A stretch of DNA of 22,038 nt from positions 1 to 22,038 of IMG/VR virus record IMGVR_UViG_3300030104_006189; one strand, given 5' to 3'. The notes beneath the pieces are model-generated. The model saw only the letters and a program-made list of their open reading frames with translations. It was not told where the DNA came from and searched no databases. Made by a program: the position numbers and the translations under genes. Origin of the DNA: a virus. Shown piece after piece: positions 7,735-15,592 of the stretch. The stretch's first letter is position 1. The number at the start of each line of letters is the position of its first letter.

Positions 7735-8817
7735 TTAGAACTGGATTGCGCCTGCGCCGAAGTCCGTACCACCCTGTCGGGCGAGGGACGAGCAGGTAAG
7801 CATCGCGGTGAAGTAGGTGTGGCTGATGATGACATCGCTGTTGGGCGGGGTCATGAAATCAGTCATACGGAAGTCGTCATGCGACAGAATCGCAAGCTGG
7901 AGGCCAACGCCAGTAGCCTGACCCTGAGCAAGCGGGTTCTTGCCAATAACCTCAAACATGTCGGGGGACAGGTTGAAGTCGTTGACAGCACGCTTTCCAG
8001 TGGTGGTCAGGAAGTAAGCCTTGCCAGTGCCAGCAAGCTCATCGTCAGGAACAACCGGAGTGCCTTCGAAGAGAAGGTTCTGGAAGCCCTGGTCCCAGAG
8101 AGCGTTGTCACGCTCAGCCTGGTTCGGAGCCACAAGACGCTTGAAGAAACGGTAGACCTGCGGGTCAACCAGGATGATGTCCGGATGGGTGCCCTTCTTG
8201 GAGCAGTCCATGTAGACCTCTTCCCAGGTGTCCAGCCCGTCCGTGCCAAAGGCGGTCATCTGGCCGTACTGGTTATTCCAGTTGGCGTAACCACCAGCAA
8301 CGCCCGACTGAGCAATTCCACCAACCGTCTTCGCAGGGGTAGCCTGGAAGTCGATGAACCCGTTGAGACCGTTGATCTCCTTGGGGTTGGCGGTGTTTGC
8401 CGCGTAGAGCTGACGAGCAAGCTCGTTCATCATGCTCTGCTTGGCAATAGCCATCTTGGCGTTCAGCAGGTTGACGATCTGGTAGGGACCACGGTTCTGA
8501 GCAAGCTCAGTGTTGTCAACGACAACGGAGCAGCGGTTCTTGTACCAGGTGTGGAACCGAGCGGTGTCCGGGCCGTCCTCGGGAGTCGTGGAGAAGGTCT
8601 CGTAAGTGCTGATAGCAGAGACGTTCTGCGACTCGGTGAGAACCACCGGAAGGCGAACTTCGGTACCACCTTCGTACATGATCGCGCCCTGGCGGTACAT
8701 GTGGTAGAGCAGAGGGTTGGACTGGACGATTTCCATCGCCACAGTGTCGCGAACGGCCTGGAGCGTAGTCGAATAGACCCGATCCAGCGCCAAACTCGTA
8801 ATCGTGTTAGCAGGCAT
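7735..8817 (-). CDS. major capsid protein
   Basis: 360 residues directly downstream of the scaffold gene, with ATG at 8817 preceded by AGGGA. It has the pattern of HK97-fold capsid proteins lacking a long delta domain: an N-terminal helical arm (ALDRVYSTTLQAVRDTVAMEI), a beta hairpin resembling the E-loop (GGTEVRLPVVLTESQNV...), the spine-helix-like segment (IVNLLNAKMAIAKQSMMNELARQLYAAN) and an A-domain-like portion with DIILVDPQVYRFFKRLVAPNQ. No protease gene is nearby and a separate scaffold is encoded, so maturation cleavage is not expected (inference). It should be the most abundant virion protein. Confidence 0.82.
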   Translation of the reverse strand: MPANTITSLALDRVYSTTLQAVRDTVAMEIVQSNPLLYHMYRQGAIMYEGGTEVRLPVVLTESQNVSAISTYETFSTTPEDGPDTARFHTWYKNRCSVVVDNTELAQNRGPYQIVNLLNAKMAIAKQSMMNELARQLYAANTANPKEINGLNGFIDFQATPAKTVGGIAQSGVAGGYANWNNQYGQMTAFGTDGLDTWEEVYMDCSKKGTHPDIILVDPQVYRFFKRLVAPNQAERDNALWDQGFQNLLFEGTPVVPDDELAGTGKAYFLTTTGKRAVNDFNLSPDMFEVIGKNPLAQGQATGVGLQLAILSHDDFRMTDFMTPPNSDVIISHTYFTAMLTCSSLARQGGTDFGAGAIQF

Positions 8818-8825
8818 TTAATTCC

Positions 8826-9623
8826 CTAAATGTTAAACCCCTGCTCCTTCAACGCACGAGTAGCTGCTTCAAGAGCGGTCTCTCGACCCCTTTTAGCCAC
8901 AACTGTTCCCTTGCGCGAAGCCACAGGAGCCGCCGCATGGCGCTTCTTAGACTTAGCTTTGGTTTGAGCAACGCTGACGTTTGCCCGAGCGACCTTCGCT
9001 GCAATGCGAATGGCACGCTCTGGGTTACTTTCAGCAAGCTCAGTCAAGTCGGGGTCAGAATCGATGACCTGCCCAACGGTCGCAGCAAACGTATTATGGT
9101 CAACATCGGGTTGCGTCTTTGCCCAATCTTTATAGGCGCGGACAACCCGCTGCTGAGCCGCAAGAGGCTTAATCTCATTGACCGTATTATCTAGGCCAAG
9201 AGAGTTAAGTTTGTCCTTCACAGCCTTGTTAACGTAATAGTTAATTACGTCTTCAGGGCTTGCGCCGTCCGCCATATCAGGAGCCTTCTCCTTAACGGCT
9301 TCAGGTTGCGTCTCGTTGCCAGAGTTCTGCGAAAGCAAAATCTGGTCAACAACCGACCTACGCTCTTCTAGCGAACGTCGTTCATCAGAAAGAGCCTGAG
9401 TCTTCTTGGTGTAATCAGACTGACGCAAATATCCGCGCTTCAGCTCATCCCGAACATCGTCGGGAATTCCTTCCATCGCTTCAATAAATTCAATCGGATT
9501 GTCATATCCAACTTGGGCTTCTGCTTGGTCCTCGGTGTCTTCGTATGCCGAAGCGCCGGTCCCTTGATCGAGGGTATCCAGGTTGTCCTGGGCCTCAATT
9601 TCTGGGTTATCGGTGGCATCCAT
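8826..9623 (-). CDS. capsid scaffold protein
   Basis: 265 residues, strongly acidic N-terminus (many Asp/Glu in residues 1-60), a central helical/coiled-coil region containing the scaffold-typical YLRQSDYTKKTQALSDERR followed by SLEERRSVVDQIL, and a basic C-terminus (KSKKRHAAAPVASRKG...GRETALEAATRALKEQGF). Charge layout and position directly before the capsid gene are diagnostic of podovirus and siphovirus scaffolds, whose basic C-terminus usually binds the coat protein. The stop is 8 nt before the capsid start, indicating a shared transcript. Its own start at 9623 lies across an 86-bp gap from the divergent portal gene. Confidence 0.8.
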   Translation of the reverse strand: MDATDNPEIEAQDNLDTLDQGTGASAYEDTEDQAEAQVGYDNPIEFIEAMEGIPDDVRDELKRGYLRQSDYTKKTQALSDERRSLEERRSVVDQILLSQNSGNETQPEAVKEKAPDMADGASPEDVINYYVNKAVKDKLNSLGLDNTVNEIKPLAAQQRVVRAYKDWAKTQPDVDHNTFAATVGQVIDSDPDLTELAESNPERAIRIAAKVARANVSVAQTKAKSKKRHAAAPVASRKGTVVAKRGRETALEAATRALKEQGFNI

Positions 9624-9653
9624 TGGCTTTGGTCTCCCTTCGATGACTTATTG

Positions 9654-9673
9654 CCAGAGTTAGTAAACTCTGG
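9654..9673. promoter_or_regulatory. perfect inverted repeat in the scaffold/portal divergent gap
   Basis: CCAGAGTT - AGTA - AACTCTGG is an 8-bp perfect inverted repeat with a 4-nt centre, lying in the only non-coding gap (9624-9709) between divergent head genes. A TTGACA sequence on the minus strand at 9691-9696 could be a -35 element for the scaffold-capsid operon, but no good -10 lies at 17 nt; the palindrome falls where a -10 and start site would be. It may be an operator or a hairpin. Which of these it is cannot be decided by sight. Confidence 0.45.
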
Positions 9674-9709
9674 GTGCATTTATCCCATGTTGTCAAGTAC
9701 CATCGGCGC

Positions 9710-11680
9710 ATGGCTGCAAGAAAACCAAAACTGTCCGCAGAAGATATTGAACTTTGGCATACGCGAATCGCGGAGGCCGAGGAGCACATGGAGGAAAACG
9801 TACTCCATGAGTGGAAGCGAACATACGAGGACTACATCGGGAAGACCGACGACGACGGGCTTCATTACTCTGATGGAGACGCTCCTAACTTCAACTTCCT
9901 TCTCTCCACAGCAAACTCATTGGTGCCAGCCATTATCAGCGCTGACCCATACGTTCGTATGCAGCCTAAGCGACCCAGGGACAAAGAGGGCGCTCAAGTT
10001 GCAGAGGCAGCGGTCAACTATGTCTTTCGCGAAATCGACGTAAAGAAGACCATTAAGGACGTAGTTCTAGACACTCTGCTGTACGGACTTGGGTTTGCAA
10101 AGATTGGGTATGACCCGTCCGGGGCTTTCCTCATGGACGAGGACTACGAGGTTGGTCCGGAGATTCTGGTTGACGAAGTTGATGAGGAAGAAGACTTTGA
10201 CGACAGGCTCATTCGGCAGGCGCTGGCTGAGCAGGGGGCGACGTTTGACGACGAGCCCATCGACAACCCGACCGTGGAACGAGTTGCCCCTTGGGACATC
10301 CTTGTCCCACAGGGGTACGACGACATCCAGAAGTGTCCCTGGGTGTGCGAGCGAATCACTGTTCGATACGACGACCTAGTAAACGACGACCGATTCAAGC
10401 TCCCTAAGAACCTTAAGCCAGACTCCAATCTCTCTAGCTCTGTGCCGTCTGAGTACAGCTACTTCAAGGGAGACGCTTACTTCCGAGATGCTGAGCCTTC
10501 TCAGTACATGACCGTCTATGAGATTCGGTACTGGGCTCGAACCAAGACCGGACTACGACGACGATGTCTCTGGATGCTGCGACGACAAGATGCCGTCTCC
10601 GTAGAAGACACCGTTATTAGGCACATTGACGACCCGCTTCTCATGCGGGGCTACCCATATCAGCAGCTTCAGTTTGTTCGTGTGCCTGGGGTTATGTGCG
10701 CCCCTAAGACTGCCGACCTTTCTTCAATCCGCCCGATTGCAGAACGCCTCAACGAAGAATGGGGATACCTGCTCACCCATCATCGAATTTCTTCTAAGAG
10801 AAAGTGGGTCGCCCTTCCCGGAGCCCTGGAGGACGGAAGCCTGGGGGCGCTGCTTGAATCCAACGTAGACATGGAGGTCGCTGAACTTCCCGCGAATGTT
10901 GGCGACATCCGGCAGGCAATTATGCTCCTCCCAGAAGCCCCTCCCCCTAGCACCACGCCAATGGTCCTCCAGGGCCTGCAAAGGCTGATGTACGAAATCA
11001 GCGGGGTTGACGTGTACATGCGAGGAGGAGTTGGTCGAAAGGGCACAACAGCTACAGAGGTTGCAGTTGCCTCACAGTCGAGCAGCAACAGAGCAGCTAG
11101 CCGCCTTGGAATGACTGAGAAGTTCACAGAGGGAATCGCACGACAAGTCCTGGCAATTATCCGTCAATACTGGGATGAGCCTCGTTACATGAGAATTTCC
11201 GGAGCAGCTGGCGAAGACGAGTTCGTCTCCTTTTCGGCCACCGACATTGAAGGAATGTTTGATGTCCGAATCGAGGCGGGCTCGACGCTTGGCAAGGACC
11301 CGGCAACAGAGCAGCAAGCTTTCATGGGCCTACTAAACACGATCCAGCAAACTGTCTCTGCAATGACCCCGATGGTTCAGAGCGGACTTGCATCTCCCGA
11401 CACAATTAAGAACTTTGTCGATAAAGCCTTCTCAATCTGGCAAGCTGACAAGCGTATGCTTATGGGACCAATGGCCGCTTTGCAATCGGCAGCTACCCCT
11501 GGCGCTTCAGCACCCTCACCTTCTGAACCAAGCATTGAGTCCATCGCAAGTGGACGAGGAATGGGCGGCCAGGGAGAGGCTCTGGCTGGGCAAGCCTCGG
11601 CAATGGCTGGCGATGTTACGAGCGGAACCGGAGGGACCGCTGACCTAGCAACGCTAATTTCAAGAGTGACAGGTTCTTAA
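9710..11680 (+). CDS. portal protein
   Basis: 656 residues from MAARKPKLSA. The frame is open to a GTG at 9674, but the ATG at 9710 gives the natural Lys-rich N-terminus. No clear Shine-Dalgarno precedes either start. Portal features include an acidic helical N-terminus, the segment NFNFLLSTANSLVPAIISADPYVRMQPKR (about residues 58-86), a helical VAEAAVNYVFREIDVKKTIKDVVLDTLLYGLGFAKIGYDP region typical of portals, and the long C-terminal helical crown (QQAFMGLLNTIQQTVSAM...). The protein forms the dodecameric DNA gate at the capsid vertex and docks terminase and the adaptor. The gene is on the opposite strand to terminase, scaffold and capsid, which is unusual. Confidence 0.82.
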   Translation: MAARKPKLSAEDIELWHTRIAEAEEHMEENVLHEWKRTYEDYIGKTDDDGLHYSDGDAPNFNFLLSTANSLVPAIISADPYVRMQPKRPRDKEGAQVAEAAVNYVFREIDVKKTIKDVVLDTLLYGLGFAKIGYDPSGAFLMDEDYEVGPEILVDEVDEEEDFDDRLIRQALAEQGATFDDEPIDNPTVERVAPWDILVPQGYDDIQKCPWVCERITVRYDDLVNDDRFKLPKNLKPDSNLSSSVPSEYSYFKGDAYFRDAEPSQYMTVYEIRYWARTKTGLRRRCLWMLRRQDAVSVEDTVIRHIDDPLLMRGYPYQQLQFVRVPGVMCAPKTADLSSIRPIAERLNEEWGYLLTHHRISSKRKWVALPGALEDGSLGALLESNVDMEVAELPANVGDIRQAIMLLPEAPPPSTTPMVLQGLQRLMYEISGVDVYMRGGVGRKGTTATEVAVASQSSSNRAASRLGMTEKFTEGIARQVLAIIRQYWDEPRYMRISGAAGEDEFVSFSATDIEGMFDVRIEAGSTLGKDPATEQQAFMGLLNTIQQTVSAMTPMVQSGLASPDTIKNFVDKAFSIWQADKRMLMGPMAALQSAATPGASAPSPSEPSIESIASGRGMGGQGEALAGQASAMAGDVTSGTGGTADLATLISRVTGS

Positions 11681-12243
11681 TGCCCTACTATCCGCTTCAA
11701 TGTACGTTCAGCTCATGCCAAATGGAGTTTGAGCACTTCACTACGCCGGCTCTTTATGCGAGAAGCAAAGCCGATGGATTCCGAGATATTCGATGTTCTT
11801 ATTGCGGGAGCTTTGGCGCTCAGCGGGTTTATCCTGCTGACTCAGCACCCGCCAACATCACGGTAAAGGGGACCTGGGGGAAGCACGCTTCTCCTGGCCT
11901 TAAGGGCAGGGAGTTCTACACCGTCCAAGAGCGAGACCGGCAGCTTGCCTCAGTAGGGAGCAAGGCTGGGGCTTACGACGGAGAAGGCAGCGAGCCTAAG
12001 AAGCCAAGCTCTATTAAAACCTACAAGCTCGACAAGTCTGGAAAGCTCAAGCTTGAAGAAAAGAAGAGGCCGTCTGAGATTGTCAAAGAAGCTGCGCTGA
12101 AGAGCGACGGGCTCATCGACTTTGACAAAATGGTTGCTGACATTGGAATCACGAAGCAGTCCCTCCAGGGAGTAATTCTTGGAGGAATCCGTCAGGGGTG
12201 GATTCAGAAGACTGAAACCCCTCGGGTCTACCGCCTTCTCTGA
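11680..12243 (+). CDS. zinc-ribbon protein coupled to portal
   Basis: 187 residues. The ATG overlaps the portal stop (TAATG at 11678-11682), so the two are translationally coupled. The N-terminus carries C8-x4-C13 and C39-x2-C42, a plausible four-cysteine zinc ribbon. Residues about 60-130 are a charged, Lys/Ser-rich linker. The C-terminal 55 residues (PSEIVKEAALKSDGLIDFDKMVADIGI..., VILGGIRQGWIQKTETPRVYRLL) look like a winged-helix fold. It could be a DNA-binding or packaging accessory protein. I do not recognise a named family. Its 3' end overlaps the 3' end of the convergent terminase gene by 16 bp. Confidence 0.65.
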   Translation: MPYYPLQCTFSSCQMEFEHFTTPALYARSKADGFRDIRCSYCGSFGAQRVYPADSAPANITVKGTWGKHASPGLKGREFYTVQERDRQLASVGSKAGAYDGEGSEPKKPSSIKTYKLDKSGKLKLEEKKRPSEIVKEAALKSDGLIDFDKMVADIGITKQSLQGVILGGIRQGWIQKTETPRVYRLL

Positions 12244-14144
12244 GAAGCCAGCATCTTGCTTTTGAACGAGCGACTCCAGTCCTCATATGCCTCCCACTCG
12301 TCGTGAGACCACTTGTTGTGGTCGCCCGATGAGGCCGTTGGCGAGTCAGCCCTGACCTCTGACCCGCTACCTGGGCAGTAATGAGCGACGGCGTTTGCAA
12401 TCATCATTGATACGCAAGCGTCGTCGTTCTTGCCTGGGGGAGCGCTCATCTTCGACTCAGTGTCGTGGCCGTCAGGGTTTCTCTTCACAGTGCTTCTATA
12501 GGACTGCATCTCTGCCAAGACTTGCTGAGAGCGAATCTTGACGTAGCCGTCTTTGAACGCTTTCTGCATCAAGCCAACCATCGCTGGCTTCGTTTTCCTG
12601 TTGGTGTCCCAACCAAGCGTCTGAGTTGGGCCTGTGATGCTGTCGACGGTTCGCCTGCGGTACATGTTCCAATACTTAGTCTGGTTAAGCATGGCGATTA
12701 GACCAGCTCCAAGTCCGGAAGACTCGGGGGCAAGCACAGCATTGTTGTAGAGAAGGGCAATCATCAAAGATGTCTCAGCTAAGACATCGAGGTCTACCTT
12801 TCCTCTCCACTCAGCAACCTGTTCCATAGAGGCTACGTCGACTACGCATATGTGGTCCCAGTCTCTTGAGGTAGGTCCCTTGCTTACGTCAGCAGAAACA
12901 ACGTACCTTCTTTTGGGTTGAGGCAGCTTCCACACCGACATCCGGCCATTGCCCTCTAGGGCAGGCTGCAACTCGGGGCTAAAGCTAGAGAAGATGCGAG
13001 CCCTGTTTGCGTCGTTGCCAGAAGCGTCAACGATTTCGTACCACTGGTGAGGCGGGCAATCGTTGTCGTCGTTGATTCGGACTTTCTTAGCGCAGTATTG
13101 ACAAGCGCAAGCGTGGCTCCTTACCTGGTTCCAGATGGCGTCTTGGTCAAAGACTGGGCTTCCTGTAGTGGAGAACGCCTCCTCGTCAGTTGACGGATAC
13201 TCCTGATGGAACCGCTCTAGAGACCCACCGCACTTGCTTACAAGGGTCTCCCTTCTCCATTGGAGGTTCTCTAGGGAGATCCAATCCCCGAACCTTTCTA
13301 GAAGCTCCTTCTCATCCTTATCCAGGCTTCCCCTGAAGTCTTCTTCCGAGACATTGAGCGGTCTCGCGTACTCCTCCATGAGGAACCAGGGGGTAAACAG
13401 CGCATACCAAGTAGAGTCTGGATGTCCTGGGTGTTTCTTCTTTAGCGTCATCCACGGGGGGATTTCATCCCACCAAACATTGGCTGCTAGGTACTGCGTG
13501 TGGTGAAAGTCACCTGAGCCGTTGCAGGTGGACTCGGCGTAGATCATCGTCCCAGCTTCATCCGGCACAGCCTGCAACGTAGCCAGGAAGAACTCTTCGG
13601 GTCGCTTATAGAAAGCCACCTCGGAACAGTGAACCTGGCGAGCCGTAAAGCCACGAGCGTCGTCAACGCTCTTTGCGGTCATAACGATGAACCTAGAGCG
13701 AAGGCCCGCTGACCCCTGCGGTGCCCGGAAGTCCAACTCGTAAACGTTGTTGTACCGAGTCATCGGGCGAAGGTTTTCTGGCAGGTAGTCGTAGAAGACT
13801 TTGCACTTAGTAAAGATTGCCCTGACGGAAGGCTCCGTATGGGCAGCCACCAAGGCCGTCTCGTCTTGGTTAGTAATGCACTTCCAGAACATCCGGCCCT
13901 GGACGTGCGTAGAGCAGCCAAGCTGGCGAGCCTTTGCTTCCCAGATTCTGACCGGCAAGCCAGCGTTTTCAATCTCAGTAATCAAGCCTTCTCGCATGAG
14001 CTGGCTCTTGTTGAGGGTGAAGTTTTGGAACTGACCGTTCTTTGTCTGGATGTTGAGGTTGCTTTCAGCAAACTCAATGAAATCATCGTGGTCGCCCGAT
14101 GTGAGTCGCTCTGCTGCTTCGTCTACTCGGTTTCTTTTTGACAC
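12228..14144 (-). CDS. terL: terminase large subunit (packaging ATPase-nuclease)
   Basis: 638 residues, GTG start at 14144. The ATPase domain has a deviant Walker A (AKARQLGCST, about residues 70-79), a Walker B-like VHCSEV with catalytic Glu (about 171-176), and the coupling motif region IYAESTCNGSG (about 201-211). EYPSTDEEAFSTTG (about 315-328) is typical of this terminase group. The nuclease domain has SADVSKG (Asp about 419), APESSG (Glu about 474) and a late GKNDDA acidic motif. It cuts and translocates concatemeric DNA through the portal. Odd: a Cys cluster C346-x-C348-x2-C351-x11-C363 lies in the inter-domain linker. The start overlaps the end of the upstream gene by 22 bases. Confidence 0.85.
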   Translation of the reverse strand: MSKRNRVDEAAERLTSGDHDDFIEFAESNLNIQTKNGQFQNFTLNKSQLMREGLITEIENAGLPVRIWEAKARQLGCSTHVQGRMFWKCITNQDETALVAAHTEPSVRAIFTKCKVFYDYLPENLRPMTRYNNVYELDFRAPQGSAGLRSRFIVMTAKSVDDARGFTARQVHCSEVAFYKRPEEFFLATLQAVPDEAGTMIYAESTCNGSGDFHHTQYLAANVWWDEIPPWMTLKKKHPGHPDSTWYALFTPWFLMEEYARPLNVSEEDFRGSLDKDEKELLERFGDWISLENLQWRRETLVSKCGGSLERFHQEYPSTDEEAFSTTGSPVFDQDAIWNQVRSHACACQYCAKKVRINDDNDCPPHQWYEIVDASGNDANRARIFSSFSPELQPALEGNGRMSVWKLPQPKRRYVVSADVSKGPTSRDWDHICVVDVASMEQVAEWRGKVDLDVLAETSLMIALLYNNAVLAPESSGLGAGLIAMLNQTKYWNMYRRRTVDSITGPTQTLGWDTNRKTKPAMVGLMQKAFKDGYVKIRSQQVLAEMQSYRSTVKRNPDGHDTESKMSAPPGKNDDACVSMMIANAVAHYCPGSGSEVRADSPTASSGDHNKWSHDEWEAYEDWSRSFKSKMLASQRRR

Positions 14145-14746
14145 GGCTTACTCATGTGCTTTCTCATCCTGTTGCTAGGAGGAGGCAGTTCTTTCGACTT
14201 CACCTTCTTCTCAAACACCTCTCTCCAGTGAGCGATGTTTTCCTGAAGAATGGGCACTTCGCTTTCATGGAGCATCCGGCAATTCCAGATGGTGTCCTTG
14301 AGAATCATGTGCGGGTAGATCACCCAAGCAACATTCATCGTGCCAGTGACGGCGTCGATAAGCCGCTTGGCCTCGTAACGGCCAATCCCGATGGCTTCTC
14401 CAACCATCTTTGGGGCCATGTAGCCTTCAAGGTTTGCAGCCTTGAAAGCCTTCTGAGCAGACTTGTTGGTAAAGACTTCGGCCCCAGGATAGATGGGAGG
14501 GCCTACATGCCAGGTCTCATCAGAGCCAAACCACTTGCGCCACTTCCTGCGAGTAAGGGCAGCGTTTCTCCACTGCTCCATCTCCCACCCGTAGCGACTC
14601 TTGTCGTCTGAAAACGATGGGACAACAGCGTTTGTTTGAATCGCTGACCCGCGCTCTTTGGTCGCAGATACAGGTCGATAGATTGTCTCGTCGTCGGCAG
14701 CCCTGCGCCATGAGTTGACGCCACCTACTCGCGAGTTTCTAGCCAC
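14123..14746 (-). CDS. probable terminase small subunit
   Basis: 207 residues, GTG start at 14746, just upstream of and overlapping terL. The sequence is basic and helical with a central KSAQKAFKAANLEGYMAPKMVGEAIGIGRYEAKRLIDAVTGTMNVAWVIY segment (about residues 92-145) that could contain a helix-turn-helix (VGEAIGIGRYEAKRLID). The C-terminus is very basic. The TerS assignment rests mainly on gene order and DNA-binding-like character. The usual oligomerisation pattern is not obvious, so an alternative is a terminase-associated accessory protein. Confidence 0.5.
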   Translation of the reverse strand: MARNSRVGGVNSWRRAADDETIYRPVSATKERGSAIQTNAVVPSFSDDKSRYGWEMEQWRNAALTRRKWRKWFGSDETWHVGPPIYPGAEVFTNKSAQKAFKAANLEGYMAPKMVGEAIGIGRYEAKRLIDAVTGTMNVAWVIYPHMILKDTIWNCRMLHESEVPILQENIAHWREVFEKKVKSKELPPPSNRMRKHMSKPCQKETE

Positions 14747-15080
14747 GCTTTTCGAATCGGTTCGCAGAGACGCTCACCCAGCGCTTCCTCTCGTTGCCTC
14801 GAACTGTCCGCATAAACGTGTCGAGGTCAAGCCACTCAACCTCAGCCTCGACGGGAGCCTCAACTTCAACAGCAGCAGGAGCCTCAACCTCAGCAGGCTC
14901 AGCCAACATCGAGGATACTTCTCGGATGTCATCGCGTACGCTAGTGATGGCGTCGAGCAAAGACTTCCGACCCTTTCCATCTAGCTCAGCATCGTAGACA
15001 GCGCTAAGCTCTTCATCGGAAAGACTGTCGAGCTTGGCGATAGCCTTCTTAACAGTGAGGCTGCTAGGGTCAAAAGACAT
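14739..15080 (-). CDS. small HeH/LEM-like protein with Ala-Glu-Pro-Val repeats
   Basis: 113 residues, ATG at 15080 with GGAG 7 nt before it. Residues about 8-45 (LTVKKAIAKLDSLSDEELSAVYDAELDGKGRKSLLDAI) match the general pattern of HeH/LEM/SAP-like helix-extended-helix domains seen in small phage proteins, often DNA- or protein-binding. Residues about 60-82 are a degenerate repeat of A/V-E-A-P units, a flexible linker. The C-terminus (DLDTFMRTVRGNERKRWVSVSANRFEKRG) is basic. It overlaps the next gene by 8 bases and heads the packaging operon. Family assignment is by pattern only. Confidence 0.6.
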   Translation of the reverse strand: MSFDPSSLTVKKAIAKLDSLSDEELSAVYDAELDGKGRKSLLDAITSVRDDIREVSSMLAEPAEVEAPAAVEVEAPVEAEVEWLDLDTFMRTVRGNERKRWVSVSANRFEKRG

Positions 15081-15102
15081 TAGGTACTCCAGGGTTGCTA
15101 TT

Positions 15103-15432
15103 ATGGCTTACACCAAAAAGAAAAAAACTACAAAAAAGAAGCCGCTCTCCAAGGCCGCTAGAGCAGTAAAGCGCGCTGGGGTGTCAGGCGTCAACAAGCC
15201 AAAGCGCACACCTAGCCACCCAAAGAAGAGCCACATCGTCGTCGCCAAGGTAGGAGAAACCGTGAAGACGATCCGCTTTGGGGAGCAGGGCGCGAAGACA
15301 GCCGGCAAGCCCAAGAAGGGCGAGAGCGACCGCATGAAGAAGAAGCGAGCTAGCTTCAAGGCGCGGCACCGACGAAACATCGCTAAAGGAAAACTCTCTG
15401 CCGCTTACTGGGCAGACAAAGTGAAGTGGTAG
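15103..15432 (+). CDS. small Lys/Arg-rich protein with RFG...ARH...YW motif
   Basis: 109 residues from MAYTKKKK, ATG at 15103 with AGGG 8 nt before it. It starts only 22 bp from the divergent 113-residue gene. About one third of residues are Lys or Arg. The N-terminal 60 residues are a low-complexity basic tail (TKKKKTTKKK...). The C-terminal half carries TIRFGEQG, then RASFKARHRRN, then KLSAAYWADKVKW. From memory this RFG / (R)xSFxARH / YW signature recurs in small proteins of marine phages and some giant viruses, of unknown function. It could bind DNA or RNA through the basic tail. First gene of the plus-strand small-gene cluster. Confidence 0.7.
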   Translation: MAYTKKKKTTKKKPLSKAARAVKRAGVSGVNKPKRTPSHPKKSHIVVAKVGETVKTIRFGEQGAKTAGKPKKGESDRMKKKRASFKARHRRNIAKGKLSAAYWADKVKW

Positions 15433-15436
15433 GAAC

Positions 15437-15592
15437 ATGAAGCCGAACGTAAAAAAGCTCTGTGGAAAGTCAAAGGCCGGCAAGGCGCGTCGAATGAAGG
15501 GCGGCAAGGTGGGCGGAAAGAGCACAAGCACGCGAGCCGACAACCGGAAGCGAGCTAGCGTTTACGGACAGTGGGCTAAGGGAAATCTCTAA
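15437..15592 (+). CDS. 51-residue basic protein
   Basis: Starts at ATG 15437, four nucleotides after the preceding stop, with AGGA just upstream. It begins MKPNVKKLCGKSKAGKARR, has a GGKVGGKSTSTR middle and ends KRASVYGQWAKGNL. High Lys, Arg and Gly content and a single Cys, no hydrophobic core, so probably disordered or nucleic-acid binding. It is placed and spaced like the other cluster genes. Beyond its stop, a different frame stays open into the next gene (see the 15593-15776 entry). Confidence 0.6.
   Translation: MKPNVKKLCGKSKAGKARRMKGGKVGGKSTSTRADNRKRASVYGQWAKGNL

Noticed and set aside
7819-8829. 336-codon open frame on the plus strand opposite the capsid gene
   Set aside because: It is antisense to a clear major capsid protein; its Val/Asp/Leu-rich composition is that of a mirror frame, with no ribosome binding site.
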